Translations under genes and position numbers: made by a program
Shown here: piece by piece, positions 1 through 6,762 of the stretch
How positions within the stretch are numbered: position 1 is the stretch's first letter
Layout: every line of letters begins with the position of its first letter
Source: an uncultured Slackia sp.
Lineage (GTDB): Bacteria > Actinomycetota > Coriobacteriia > Coriobacteriales > Eggerthellaceae
Assembly (NCBI GenBank): GCA_900553655.1
Contig: USEQ01000058.1
Coordinates: forward strand, 1 to 7,194
Direction: 5' to 3'
Length of the DNA stretch: 7,194 nucleotides
Notes under the pieces: generated by a model
Databases searched by the model: none
Told to the model about the DNA's origin: nothing
Seen by the model: only the letters and a program-made list of their open reading frames with translations

Positions 1-56
1 AGAGCCTGAGGGATGATGTAGTATGGACCGGAGTTCGATTCTCCGCGCCTCCACCA
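1..56 (+). ncRNA. ssrA: tmRNA (transfer-messenger RNA), 3' end only
   Basis: This is the 3' part of the tRNA-like domain of tmRNA, which rescues stalled ribosomes by adding a degradation tag to the unfinished protein. The T arm is a 5-bp stem (CGGAG at 29-33, CTCCG at 41-45) around the loop TTCGATT. It is followed by the acceptor strand CGCCTCC (46-52), a discriminator A and an encoded CCA (54-56). The bases before the T arm (TGGAC) resemble tmRNA ends and do not form the anticodon arm that an ordinary tRNA would need there. The tag reading frame and the 5' half lie outside the window. The smpB gene, encoding its obligate partner, sits about 0.8 kb away on the opposite strand, which supports the call. 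A tRNA is the only real alternative and is less likely. Confidence 0.88.
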
Positions 57-65
57 AAGACACAT

Positions 66-107
66 AGCGCCCGACCGCAATAAAATCGCAGGTCAGGGCG
101 CTTTTTT
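66..107 (+). terminator. Rho-independent terminator of ssrA
   Basis: The arm AGCGCCC-GACC (66-76) pairs with GGTC-A-GGGCGCT (91-102), with one bulged A, around a 14-nt loop. A run of six T (102-107) and further ATT repeats follow. The hairpin begins 10 bp after the CCA end of tmRNA and has the classical shape of an intrinsic terminator for the + strand. Read on the minus strand it is followed by few T residues, so it would be at best a weak stop for the convergent operon. Confidence 0.85.
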
Positions 108-191
108 ATTATTGAGTCCCATCGGAATGGAAAAAAGGAGAGCTACGCATTTGAGCCGCGTCGCACATCGTCAGAAAATCAGCCAGAGCGA

Positions 192-854
192 CTACTTCAG
201 ATAGCGGTTGATATCGAGCCCGCCCATGATGTCATCCATGGCCTCTTTGAGCTCTTTCGCCGCAAGCGCGCCTTCGCGGGCAAGCTCGACGCTTCCTTTC
301 GCCATGCTCTTCATCTCGCCTTGCGTCATGCCCATGACGACCACCTTATCATCGGGGTCGCCCTCCTCTTCGGCAGGACACCAGTCATAATGTTCGCAGG
401 CTTCGCATTCGCCGTCGCATCCGGCCTCGTAATACGCCTCCGCCGCTTCCTTGGCGGCCTTCTCCTCTTCGGTAAGCTCCGCCTCGGGTTCTTCCTCCTG
501 GTCGGCAAGCTCTTCGGCTTCTTTCTCCGCCTGCTCTTCTACGGCCTCTTCCTCATCTTCGAAATCATCGGGACACCAGTCGTAGTACGGGCACGTTTCG
601 CACTCGCCCTCGCACTGCTCGTCGTAGTATTTCTGCCATTCCGCCTGCATGGTAGCATCGTCTTTGGGCTCGAACTTCTCCTTCAAGCGCTTGTATTCCT
701 CATACTCCCGACGCTCCCGAGCTTTTGCCACCCCGCCCTTACGACGGCCTTTTTTGGAACCGCCTTCGTTTTCAAGGTCGCCGAACACCGCTTCTTTCGC
801 AACGTTTTTCGCAACGCGGCCCGCGGTGCGCGTAGCCTTTCTGAACAAACCCAT
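192..854 (-). CDS. Hypothetical acidic protein with twin CX3CX2CX5C cysteine motifs
   Basis: I do not recognise this 220-residue protein. Residues 1-60 are basic and probably helical (rich in Lys/Arg/Ala), while 96-140 are a Glu-rich low-complexity stretch likely to form a charged helix. Two nearly identical cysteine blocks stand out: Cys81-85-88-94 and Cys146-150-153-159. Both have the spacing CX3CX2CX5C with a shared GEC..C..YDWCP core preceded by a Tyr-Tyr pair. This pattern suggests metal (Zn) or iron-sulfur binding, but that is inference. The C-terminus (about 178-217) looks helical. There is no signal peptide or membrane segment. The ATG at 854 has a strong Shine-Dalgarno sequence (AGGAGGT, 8-nt spacer) that overlaps the smpB stop, so translation is probably coupled to smpB. 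It is the last gene of the operon and faces ssrA. A role in ribosome rescue or RNA quality control is suggested only by position. Confidence 0.85.
   Translation of the reverse strand: MGLFRKATRTAGRVAKNVAKEAVFGDLENEGGSKKGRRKGGVAKARERREYEEYKRLKEKFEPKDDATMQAEWQKYYDEQCEGECETCPYYDWCPDDFEDEEEAVEEQAEKEAEELADQEEEPEAELTEEEKAAKEAAEAYYEAGCDGECEACEHYDWCPAEEEGDPDDKVVVMGMTQGEMKSMAKGSVELAREGALAAKELKEAMDDIMGGLDINRYLK
375..437 (-). repeat. Cys-motif copy 2 (residues 140-160 of the hypothetical protein)
   Basis: This in-frame block encodes the second four-cysteine unit. Over 21 aligned residues it matches copy 1 at 13 positions by my count: Tyr-Tyr, all four Cys, Gly-Glu, one further Glu, Tyr-Asp-Trp and the final Pro. 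The two blocks are 65 residues apart and are separated by the Glu-rich linker, consistent with an internal duplication. Confidence 0.8.
570..632 (-). repeat. Cys-motif copy 1 (residues 75-95 of the hypothetical protein)
   Basis: This is the first four-cysteine unit, with spacing CX3CX2CX5C. It has the same cysteine spacing as copy 2 and the same flanking aromatic residues. It differs from copy 2 mainly in non-cysteine positions, which suggests that selection preserves the cysteine frame. Confidence 0.8.
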
Positions 855-862
855 GACGAATT

Positions 863-869
863 ACCTCCT
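863..869 (-). promoter_or_regulatory. Strong Shine-Dalgarno of the twin-Cys protein
   Basis: AGGAGGT lies 8 nt before the ATG at 854 and overlaps the smpB stop codon (868-870). It fixes the start of the downstream gene and suggests translational coupling with smpB. Confidence 0.8.
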
Positions 870-1377
870 ATCGCAAGCGAGCCTTAAGCGCCCGCTCGAT
901 CTCACGCTTCGAATCGCGCTCCGCCATAGAAGCGCGCTTGTCGTAGAGCTTCTTGCCTCGTGCAACGGCGAGCTCGATCTTCACAAGCCCGTTTTGCGCG
1001 AAATAGATATTCAAGGGAACTAGGGCCATGCCTCTCTCTCGCGTCTTCTCCTCGAGGTAGCGGATCTGATTGCGATGCAGCAGCAGCTTGCGCTTGCGAT
1101 CGGGGTCCGGGTTGGCGATGTTGCCATGCGAATACGGCGCAATGTGCAGATTATGCAGCCAGACCTCGCCGTGGCGAATGAGCGCGAAGCAATCGGTCAG
1201 CTGACAATTATTCTCGCGAAGCGAGCAGACCTCCGTGCCGGACAGCACGACACCAACCTCGAACGTTTCGAGGATGTCATACTCGTGAAACGCCTTGCGG
1301 TTCTTCGCTATCTGCTTTTTCTCTCGTACCACGTTGTCGAACTGCCTTTCGTTGTCGTGCAAACGCCGTGCTCGCAT
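868..1377 (-). CDS. smpB: SsrA-binding protein SmpB
   Basis: SmpB binds the tRNA-like domain of tmRNA and brings it to the A site of stalled ribosomes, where its C-terminal tail enters the empty mRNA channel. Family landmarks, numbered from the ATG at 1377 (169 residues): KQIAKNRKAFHEY near 21-33, ETFEVGVVLSGTEV (37-50) leading into the OB-fold, and the basic tail ARGKKLYDKR (139-148) with a C-terminal KREIERALKARLR. The start is uncertain. The frame stays open to a GTG at 1389, the ATG at 1377 has no clear ribosome-binding site, and a GTG at 1332, just before the conserved core, would give the more usual length of about 154 residues. The rnr stop is 39 bp upstream and the next gene starts 13 bp downstream. 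The rnr-smpB pairing is common in Gram-positive bacteria and matches their joint role in trans-translation. Confidence 0.95.
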   Translation of the reverse strand: MRARRLHDNERQFDNVVREKKQIAKNRKAFHEYDILETFEVGVVLSGTEVCSLRENNCQLTDCFALIRHGEVWLHNLHIAPYSHGNIANPDPDRKRKLLLHRNQIRYLEEKTRERGMALVPLNIYFAQNGLVKIELAVARGKKLYDKRASMAERDSKREIERALKARLR

Positions 1378-1397
1378 AGACCGATGCACGGCGCACC

Positions 1398-1403
1398 ATT
1401 ATA
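1398..1403 (-). promoter_or_regulatory. Candidate -10 box for an internal smpB promoter
   Basis: A perfect TATAAT on the minus strand lies in the 39-bp gap between rnr and smpB. The -35 region is poor (TTCGTC, 18 bp away, inside the end of rnr). Transcription would begin at about 1388-1391, leaving a leader of only about 10 nt for the ATG at 1377. This is a motif match only; activity is inferred. Confidence 0.4.
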
Positions 1404-1416
1404 CAGGTTCGCCCGC

Positions 1417-3468
1417 CTAGCGACGAACGCCTCGGCGCTTGCTCTCCAGGAGGACGAAATCGGCCCTGCGCTCGTAAGGAGAAACCGCCGCGATGCGAAT
1501 GCGCACCCGCATGCCCAGCCGATAAACCGAACCGCTATCGGAACCCGTTAGAGTGCGGCGCGCGGCGTTGAGGACATAGTATTCGTCCCTGCCCCGCAAC
1601 GATACGAAGCCTTCGGAAGTGTCGTCCAGACGAACGAAGAACCCCGAGCTCATAACGCCTGAAATCAAGCCCTGAGCCTCTTCGCCTATACGCGTCTCCA
1701 AAAGCTCGTAGAGTTTGAGCTCTTGTGATTCTCTCGCGGCCACCTCCGCCGTTCGCTCCGCGACCGAGGCATGGTCGGCAATCGCCGCCATAGCGCTTTC
1801 GACGGCCGAAGTTTCTTGAGTCCTCCCGAAAAGCGCGACTTTCACCATGCGATGGACCATGAGGTCGGGATAGCGCCTGATAGGGCTTGTAAAGTGCGCG
1901 TACGCGTTGCTCGCTAGACCGAAATGGGGAGCACATCGGTCCTGGTATGCGGCGCGTTTCATGGTGCGGATCATGAGCATGGAGACGAGATACTCCTCCC
2001 TGCGCCCTTTCGCGTAGGAAAGAACTCGCTGGATGGCGCGGGGATTGCCAGATGCAAGCGCCGAGAGCGACACGTGCTTTTCGTAGCCGAACTCCTGGAG
2101 AACCGGTTTGAGTTCGGCCATGTCAGCCGGCGAAGGCTGCTCGTGCGTTCGGTATATGCATGCAACACCCTGGTCGCGCATAAGGCGCGCCACAGCCTCA
2201 TTCGCAGCAATCATAGCTTCTTCGACAAGCGATGTCGCATCGTTCTTCATGCGTAAGTCAACCCCGAGCGGGTGGCCGTCTTCGTCGAGCGCAACCTTCG
2301 CCTCGACGCTTTCGAAATCGATGCCGCCGCGCTTCACGCGATTCTCGTGCAAAGTCTCAGCGGCCTCGTGGAGCAATGCGATATCGGAAGCGACGTCCAA
2401 AGCGAGAGAGCCTCTCAAGCACTGGATTGCATCGGCGGCGCCTTCCATATCGCCCCGAAGATGCGCGGAAAGCGCAGACTGAGCCTGGCCGTATGTCAGA
2501 CGAGCCGCAGAGCGAATCACCGAGGGATACGCCTTCACGTTGGAAACGTTTCCCGACGGATCGACGACCATATCGACCGTCATGGCACGACGCAAACACC
2601 CGGGGCGAAGCGAGCAGATATCGTTCGAGAGCTCTTCGGGAAGCATAGGGATGACGCGATCGACGAGATATACGCTTGTCGCACGGCGGCGAGCCTCAAT
2701 ATCAAGGGGCGAACCCCAGGGCACATAATGCGAAACATCGGCTATATGAACCCCGAGAAGCAGCCTTCCGTCACCGAGAGGCTCGACCGAAAGAGCATCG
2801 TCGAAGTCCTTTGCATCGTCGGGATCGATGGTGAAGATACGACGCTTGCTCAGGTCGACATAGCGCGAATCCGAAAGTGCGTTCTCGGCATCTTCATGCA
2901 CCTCGCCCGCTTGCTGCAAGGCCGCCGAGCTGAAATGCGTTTCCAGCTTATGGCGGGCGACGATCAAAGAGACGTCGATCCCCACATCGCCCTCATGCCC
3001 CAAGACCTCCTCCACAACGCCTTGGGCGGGTTCGCGCCTCGAGGGGTAAACGGTCATGCGGACGCGGACGATATCGCCATCGTGCACATGGAGAGCGTCG
3101 CTTCTCAACGTGAAGATATCATGCTTGATGCGAGGGTCTTCAGGAACAACGACGCCGAAAGGCTCAGCCACCTCGTAACGCCCAACGATGCATTCGTGCG
3201 CCCTCGAAAGAACACGTACGACACGTGCGGCGGGACGGTTGTTCGAGGCGATTGCGGAACGCGACGAGCGTTGCGAAGCCCCCGGCAGACGCGTCACTTC
3301 GACCATGTCTCCGTCGAACGCGTCGGCAACCTTCGAAGCTGGAATGAAAAACTCCCCTTCGGCGGTCTGAACGAAGCCGAAACCGCCCCCGCAAAGCTCA
3401 AGAACCCCGCGGGGATGAGCACGCGGGGTTCGTCTTGTATTGGATTTTCGGGATCGAGAACGCGCCAT
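1417..3468 (-). CDS. rnr: Ribonuclease R (RNB-family 3'-5' exoribonuclease)
   Basis: RNase R is a processive hydrolytic exonuclease that degrades structured RNA and, with SmpB and tmRNA, defective mRNA. The ATG at 3468 gives 683 residues and follows an excellent AAAAGGAG; an in-frame TTG at 3483 lies upstream and is rejected because it precedes that site. The first cold-shock domain is at about 21-61 (GGGFGFV..EGEFFIP), a second at about 90-160, the RNB catalytic domain at about 203-540, and an S1 domain at about 595-680 (GLISGVMSSGFFVRLDD..EGFVSL). The metal-binding catalytic block is TIDPDDAKDFDDA, with Asp215, 217, 218, 221, 223 and 224, and the family motif HFTSPIRRYPDLMVHR covers 525-540. 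All key acidic residues are present. It lacks the long N-terminal helix-turn-helix part and the long basic C-terminal tail of the E. coli enzyme, as is usual for shorter Gram-positive versions. It lies 30 bp after ctpA and 39 bp before smpB. Confidence 0.96.
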   Translation of the reverse strand: MARSRSRKSNTRRTPRAHPRGVLELCGGGFGFVQTAEGEFFIPASKVADAFDGDMVEVTRLPGASQRSSRSAIASNNRPAARVVRVLSRAHECIVGRYEVAEPFGVVVPEDPRIKHDIFTLRSDALHVHDGDIVRVRMTVYPSRREPAQGVVEEVLGHEGDVGIDVSLIVARHKLETHFSSAALQQAGEVHEDAENALSDSRYVDLSKRRIFTIDPDDAKDFDDALSVEPLGDGRLLLGVHIADVSHYVPWGSPLDIEARRRATSVYLVDRVIPMLPEELSNDICSLRPGCLRRAMTVDMVVDPSGNVSNVKAYPSVIRSAARLTYGQAQSALSAHLRGDMEGAADAIQCLRGSLALDVASDIALLHEAAETLHENRVKRGGIDFESVEAKVALDEDGHPLGVDLRMKNDATSLVEEAMIAANEAVARLMRDQGVACIYRTHEQPSPADMAELKPVLQEFGYEKHVSLSALASGNPRAIQRVLSYAKGRREEYLVSMLMIRTMKRAAYQDRCAPHFGLASNAYAHFTSPIRRYPDLMVHRMVKVALFGRTQETSAVESAMAAIADHASVAERTAEVAARESQELKLYELLETRIGEEAQGLISGVMSSGFFVRLDDTSEGFVSLRGRDEYYVLNAARRTLTGSDSGSVYRLGMRVRIRIAAVSPYERRADFVLLESKRRGVRR

Positions 3469-3472
3469 GAGA

Positions 3473-3480
3473 CTCCTTTT
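3473..3480 (-). promoter_or_regulatory. Shine-Dalgarno of rnr
   Basis: AAAAGGAG sits 4 nt before the ATG at 3468, in the 30-bp gap after ctpA. It decides the rnr start in favour of 3468 over the upstream TTG at 3483. Confidence 0.75.
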
Positions 3481-3498
3481 CAAGCCAAAAACGACAAG

Positions 3499-4719
3499 CT
3501 AGGCAAGCGAACCCGCCGTTTCGATGGCGAAGGTTTTCTGATTGTCGTCCGATGCGCCTTCGCGCACCGTAACCGTGATATCGGGGGAAACGCCGACATT
3601 GTCAATAAAATACCCGTCAGGGCTCTTATAGCGAGCCGCCGTATAGCGAAGGGCGCCGCCGAAGGAAAGCGGCTTAGTGACCTGAACCGAGCCCTTGCCC
3701 ATGGTAGTCGTGCCCGTAAGAACCGCGCGATCGGTATCGCGCAAAGCCGCCGCGAGCACTTCCGCCGATCCCGCCGTATTGCCGTTCACCAGAACGACCA
3801 GAGGAGCCTCCGTGGCGATATCGCCCGTGACCTGCTTGGTCGTCTTTGCCTCAAGCGTGTCGATTTCCACAACGACGCCGCTTCGGATAAACAGCGACGC
3901 CACATCGACGGCCTTGGTGAGATATCCGCCGGGATTGTCGCGCAAGTCGAGCACATAGGAGTGGGCACCGCGAGAAGAAAGGTCATCCAACGCGGAGCGT
4001 ACAAGCGCATCTGAATTCTGGGTCAGCTGCTTGAGGGAAATATAGCCTACGCCGTCGACGAGCTGAGTTGTGACGTTGGGCTCTTGGTAATCCGAGCAAA
4101 TCAACGTCGTGGTGAATTCCTCGCCCTCGGAACCGTCGGACGTCGAAGGTCGCAACCAAGTGATGACGACCGACGAGCCCGCCTCGCGCTGAACGGCGTT
4201 GATGGTCTCCGTTGCCGTCCAATCCTGCGAACGATCGCCGTCGATCGCAACAACTACGTCCCCTTGGCGAACCCCGGCATCCGAGGCGGAGGAGTTCTCA
4301 AAAACATCGAGCGCGAACGCTTTCCCGTTCTGCTCCGAGAAGAACACACCTACGCCGGGATATTCGTCCGTCGCGACATCGACGAAAGAAGTGTAGCGGG
4401 CATCGTCGAAATAGCGGGCATAAGCGTCGTCGGTATTCTTCAAAAAAGAGTCGAGCACCGCGCGCGTGGTTGCGTCGGCATCGTAGGAGTCGAGGCTACC
4501 AGAAGAAAGCATCTTCTCAACCTCGTCGAGGCGAGAAGCCACCGCCGAGACTTCGGGAGAGGCGCCCTGGGAGACCGACGAAGGGTCTTTCGCCGCCACG
4601 ATGCCCAAGCGTTCCATGAGTTCGGAGTTTCCGCGCAGCAAAAAACCAGCGGAAAAAAGAAGGCACGCAGCAATGCAGAGGACCAGCATTCGCAGAATCC
4701 TCGCATTGCGCGTACCCAT
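3499..4719 (-). CDS. Membrane-anchored C-terminal processing protease, PDZ + peptidase S41 (CtpA/CtpB type)
   Basis: These serine proteases act outside the membrane on protein C-termini or regulatory substrates. The chosen ATG (4719, 406 residues) follows AAGGAAG at 10 nt; an upstream in-frame ATG at 4749 lacks a well-placed ribosome-binding site. A single N-terminal membrane anchor (about 11-28) precedes a helical region, a PDZ domain (about 122-190, with GVGVFFSEQNG and AGVRQGDVVVAIDG) and the S41 core (about 220-388, with YVLDLRDNPGG at 255-265 and MGKGSVQ at 340-346). The catalytic Lys342 and Gln346 are present. The position 25 residues before the lysine, which holds the nucleophile in E. 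coli Prc (Ser430/Lys455) and Bacillus CtpB (Ser309/Lys334), is Gly317, followed by Ser318 (NTAGSAE instead of the usual TASAAE). The nucleophile may have shifted, or the enzyme may be altered. It lies directly after ftsX, as ctpB does in Bacillus. The substrate is unknown. Confidence 0.92.
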   Translation of the reverse strand: MGTRNARILRMLVLCIAACLLFSAGFLLRGNSELMERLGIVAAKDPSSVSQGASPEVSAVASRLDEVEKMLSSGSLDSYDADATTRAVLDSFLKNTDDAYARYFDDARYTSFVDVATDEYPGVGVFFSEQNGKAFALDVFENSSASDAGVRQGDVVVAIDGDRSQDWTATETINAVQREAGSSVVITWLRPSTSDGSEGEEFTTTLICSDYQEPNVTTQLVDGVGYISLKQLTQNSDALVRSALDDLSSRGAHSYVLDLRDNPGGYLTKAVDVASLFIRSGVVVEIDTLEAKTTKQVTGDIATEAPLVVLVNGNTAGSAEVLAAALRDTDRAVLTGTTTMGKGSVQVTKPLSFGGALRYTAARYKSPDGYFIDNVGVSPDITVTVREGASDDNQKTFAIETAGSLA

Positions 4720-4761
4720 CTCGATATGTCTTCCTTTTCTGTTGCGCATGAAGTTTCGGCG

Positions 4762-5673
4762 TTACACCTTCAGGTAACGGCGCATGGCGAAAAACGACCC
4801 GACAGCAGCAATGATCAGACCGAATACCAACATGACCAGGTAAATCTGAACATAGGTGCTTGCGGAAAGATTGATAGGCAGCCACATGAGGGCGTTTGCA
4901 ACCTGAGGGAGTGCGAATCGATGAATAAGCTCGATGGAGCCGATGGCCAAAGCCGAGCCGATGACAGCGTGCACCACACCTTCCATAAGGAAGGGCCCGC
5001 GAATAAAGCCATTCGAGGCGCCGACGAGGCGCATGATGGCGATCTCTTTGCGACGAGCAAGAATAGCGAGACGGATGGTGTTGTTGATGAAGACCAACGC
5101 GATGAAAATCAGCAAGGCGATCAAAGCAATGCCGATATAGCGGATGTAGCTCGTCAGGCTGAAGAGGCGATCGACGCTGTCCTCGCCGTATTTGACGCTA
5201 TCCGAAGGATCTTCCGGATTGTCGCAAATATCGATGAAGTCCTTATTTGCCGCCAAATCAGAAGCGATAGTCTCAACCTGCTGCGGATCTGAAAGCTCGA
5301 TCTCGATCGAAGCGGGCAACGGATTGGTGCCGTCAAGCTGATCGACGATATCGGTGGAGCTCATCGAGTTCTGGAAGTTTTCGAGAGCCTGGTCCTTCGT
5401 CGTAAAGCTAACGTTTGCAACGCCGGCAACGCGTTCGAGATCGGATACCACCGCATCGATGGAGGACTGCTCCGCATCGTCTGCGACATAGGCCGTAATG
5501 GAGACCTTGTCCTCGACCGACGACACGGTGTTGTTGATAATGGCTCCGCCCATCAGGAAGATACCGATAATCAAAAGCGAAAGAAAAATCGTGATGATGG
5601 AACCCAGCGATGTGCTCAGATTGCGGGTGAAGCCCGTGAGGGATTCCTTGAAGAAATATATGAGACTAGACAT
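4762..5673 (-). CDS. ftsX: Cell division protein FtsX
   Basis: FtsX is the membrane subunit of the FtsEX complex, which passes ATP-driven movement in FtsE to peptidoglycan hydrolases outside the cell and supports divisome function. The 303-residue protein has the expected plan: a short cytoplasmic N-terminus ([13 protein letters not shown]), TM1 at about 23-46, an extracellular domain at about 50-172, TM2 at about 175-197, a cytoplasmic coupling segment with the family signature [20 protein letters not shown] (207-226), TM3 at about 228-250 and TM4 at about 275-296. The size and four membrane segments are normal for Gram-positive FtsX. The ATG overlaps the end of ftsE by 8 bp, with AGGGGAG 12 nt upstream, so translation is likely coupled. 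The partner hydrolase (PcsB, CwlO or RipC type in other Gram-positives) is not in this window. Confidence 0.97.
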   Translation of the reverse strand: MSSLIYFFKESLTGFTRNLSTSLGSIITIFLSLLIIGIFLMGGAIINNTVSSVEDKVSITAYVADDAEQSSIDAVVSDLERVAGVANVSFTTKDQALENFQNSMSSTDIVDQLDGTNPLPASIEIELSDPQQVETIASDLAANKDFIDICDNPEDPSDSVKYGEDSVDRLFSLTSYIRYIGIALIALLIFIALVFINNTIRLAILARRKEIAIMRLVGASNGFIRGPFLMEGVVHAVIGSALAIGSIELIHRFALPQVANALMWLPINLSASTYVQIYLVMLVFGLIIAAVGSFFAMRRYLKV

Positions 5674-6682
5674 CGAAACCGTACACTCCCCTGTCCTGGT
5701 CGCGGGTCAGCTGACCGCTGTCAAGCGCAATAACGCGACGGCGCATGTTGTCAACCATTTCGCGGTCGTGCGTGGCGACAAGCACCGTGGTGCCCGTGCG
5801 GTTAATTCGCTCAAGAAGGTCCATGATGCCGCGAGAGGTCTGCGGGTCAAGATTGCCCGTGGGCTCGTCGCATACCAGTAGCGGCGGACGGTTCACGATA
5901 GCTCGTGCAATGGAAACACGCTGCTGCTCGCCGCCGGAAAGCTGATCGGGGCGCTTATTGAGCTTGTCCTGCAGGCCGACGAGGCGCAAAACCTCAGGGA
6001 CCTGCGTCTTGATGACATGACGACTCTTTCCGATTACCTCGAGCGCGAATGCGACGTTTTCGAAAACGGTCTTGTTCGGCAAGAGCTTGAAGTCCTGAAA
6101 AACACAGCCGATATTGCGGCGCAGGTACGGCACGCGCCAGTTGCGCATCGTGCTCAGGTCCTCGCCCGCAATGAAGATATGACCATCGGTAGGCTTGAGC
6201 TCGCGCGTGATAAGCTTGATAAACGTGGATTTACCTGAGCCGGAATGACCTACCAAAAAGACGAATTCTCCCGCGTAAATCTGCAGGGAGATATCATGCA
6301 GGGAGGGCTTGTTGGGCTGCGCGGGATACACCTTGGTCACGTGGTCGAACGTGATGACAGGAGCCCCCATGGGCTGCTGCTGCACATCCTCCACGGAAAG
6401 CGTTGGCAACGAGGTGGACAGGTCGGGCAAAACGCCCGTTCTTCCGGGAGCCTTCGAATGGCTTCCATGGCGCACCGGCGCGGAACCAGGCGTATTCACG
6501 GGAGACATGGCGCCCGTTGCCTGAGGACGAGGGCGCATTGCGCGCTCCGCAGGCACGGCGGGCCTTGGGGTTGCTGCGGCATCTTGCCCAGCGGCCGCAT
6601 GACGGCCTTGAGCAGGCGGAACGGCCGGAATGGCGCCCGTCGACTCTTGGGCACGACGCTGCGCGTCGTTCGTGTTCGTCAC
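5666..6682 (-). CDS. ftsE: Cell division ATP-binding protein FtsE with a long N-terminal extension
   Basis: FtsE is the cytoplasmic ATPase of the FtsEX complex. The ABC domain spans about 108-335 of 338 residues: Walker [10 protein letters not shown] (145-153), Q-loop Gln196 ([20 protein letters not shown]), signature LSGGEQQR (248-255), Walker B LLVCDEP (268-274), D-loop NLD (277-279) and switch His305. All catalytic residues are intact. Canonical FtsE is about 220-230 residues. Here about 107 extra residues, rich in Pro, Ala, Arg, Gln and Ser and probably disordered, precede the domain. The chosen start is a GTG at 6682 with GGAG 6 nt upstream. Internal in-frame ATGs exist at residue 49 (also preceded by GGAG, 5-nt spacer) and residue 105 (GGAGG 17 nt away, so poorly placed), which would give shorter forms. 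It is probably the first gene of the operon and overlaps ftsX by 8 bp. Confidence 0.96.
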   Translation of the reverse strand: MTNTNDAQRRAQESTGAIPAVPPAQGRHAAAGQDAAATPRPAVPAERAMRPRPQATGAMSPVNTPGSAPVRHGSHSKAPGRTGVLPDLSTSLPTLSVEDVQQQPMGAPVITFDHVTKVYPAQPNKPSLHDISLQIYAGEFVFLVGHSGSGKSTFIKLITRELKPTDGHIFIAGEDLSTMRNWRVPYLRRNIGCVFQDFKLLPNKTVFENVAFALEVIGKSRHVIKTQVPEVLRLVGLQDKLNKRPDQLSGGEQQRVSIARAIVNRPPLLVCDEPTGNLDPQTSRGIMDLLERINRTGTTVLVATHDREMVDNMRRRVIALDSGQLTRDQDRGVYGFDV

Positions 6683-6688
6683 AGAATG

Positions 6689-6692
6689 CTCC
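6689..6692 (-). promoter_or_regulatory. Ribosome-binding site supporting the long FtsE start
   Basis: GGAG lies 6 nt before the GTG at 6682. It is short but well placed, and supports translation of the extended form of FtsE. Confidence 0.5.
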
Positions 6693-6725
6693 GTTCATAT
6701 CATGGTTACTGGACTTAACTCACCT

Positions 6726-6734
6726 ATTCTAGCA
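6726..6734 (-). promoter_or_regulatory. Candidate extended -10 promoter for the ftsE operon
   Basis: The minus strand reads TGCTAGAAT here, an extended -10 element (TGn plus a hexamer with 5 of 6 matches to TATAAT). It lies directly downstream of the hairpin that could end the transketolase transcript. Transcription would start near 6718, giving a leader of about 36 nt before ftsE. No good -35 box is visible, which is tolerable for an extended -10 element. This is a motif match only. Confidence 0.35.
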
Positions 6735-6735
6735 A

Positions 6736-6762
6736 GACCGCCGCGTACAAGACGCGGCGGTC
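6736..6762 (-). terminator. Perfect 11-bp inverted repeat, likely terminator between transketolase gene and ftsE
   Basis: GACCGCCGCGT (6736-6746) and ACGCGGCGGTC (6752-6762) pair perfectly around a 5-nt loop. Flanking AGAAT/ATTCT segments (6726-6730 and 6765-6769) could add a further 5 bp across an internal loop. On the minus strand the stem is followed only by TTGCTAGAAT, which is a poor T-tract. It may be a weak terminator, a 3'-end stabiliser for the upstream transcript, or an element affecting ftsE expression. Confidence 0.55.

Noticed and set aside
111..191. Possible minus-strand terminator for the operon (a small ACGC/GCGT stem followed by CTCCTTTTTT)
   Set aside because: The stem is only about 4 bp and is separated from the T run by several bases, which is too weak to call.
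151..204. A 17-codon + strand frame with a TTG start and AAGGAG 10 nt upstream
   Set aside because: It is tiny, has no recognisable product, lies in the gap after the ssrA terminator, and overlaps the end of the minus-strand gene. The purine run may be chance.
321..887. A very hydrophobic + strand frame that looks like a membrane protein
   Set aside because: It mirrors the Glu-rich twin-Cys gene: Glu codons read backwards give Phe and Leu, producing false membrane segments. The minus-strand gene has a strong Shine-Dalgarno and a conserved internal repeat.
2272..4014. A long open frame of about 580 codons on the + strand, opposite rnr and ctp
   Set aside because: It is antisense to two clearly conserved genes and crosses the gap between them. 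The product has no recognisable domain and has composition typical of reverse-complemented GC-rich coding DNA, and I see no ribosome-binding site. It is a shadow frame.
4084..5292. An open frame of about 400 codons on the + strand, opposite ctp and ftsX
   Set aside because: It is antisense to conserved genes on the other strand, and its product is rich in Arg, Asp and His with no recognisable motif.
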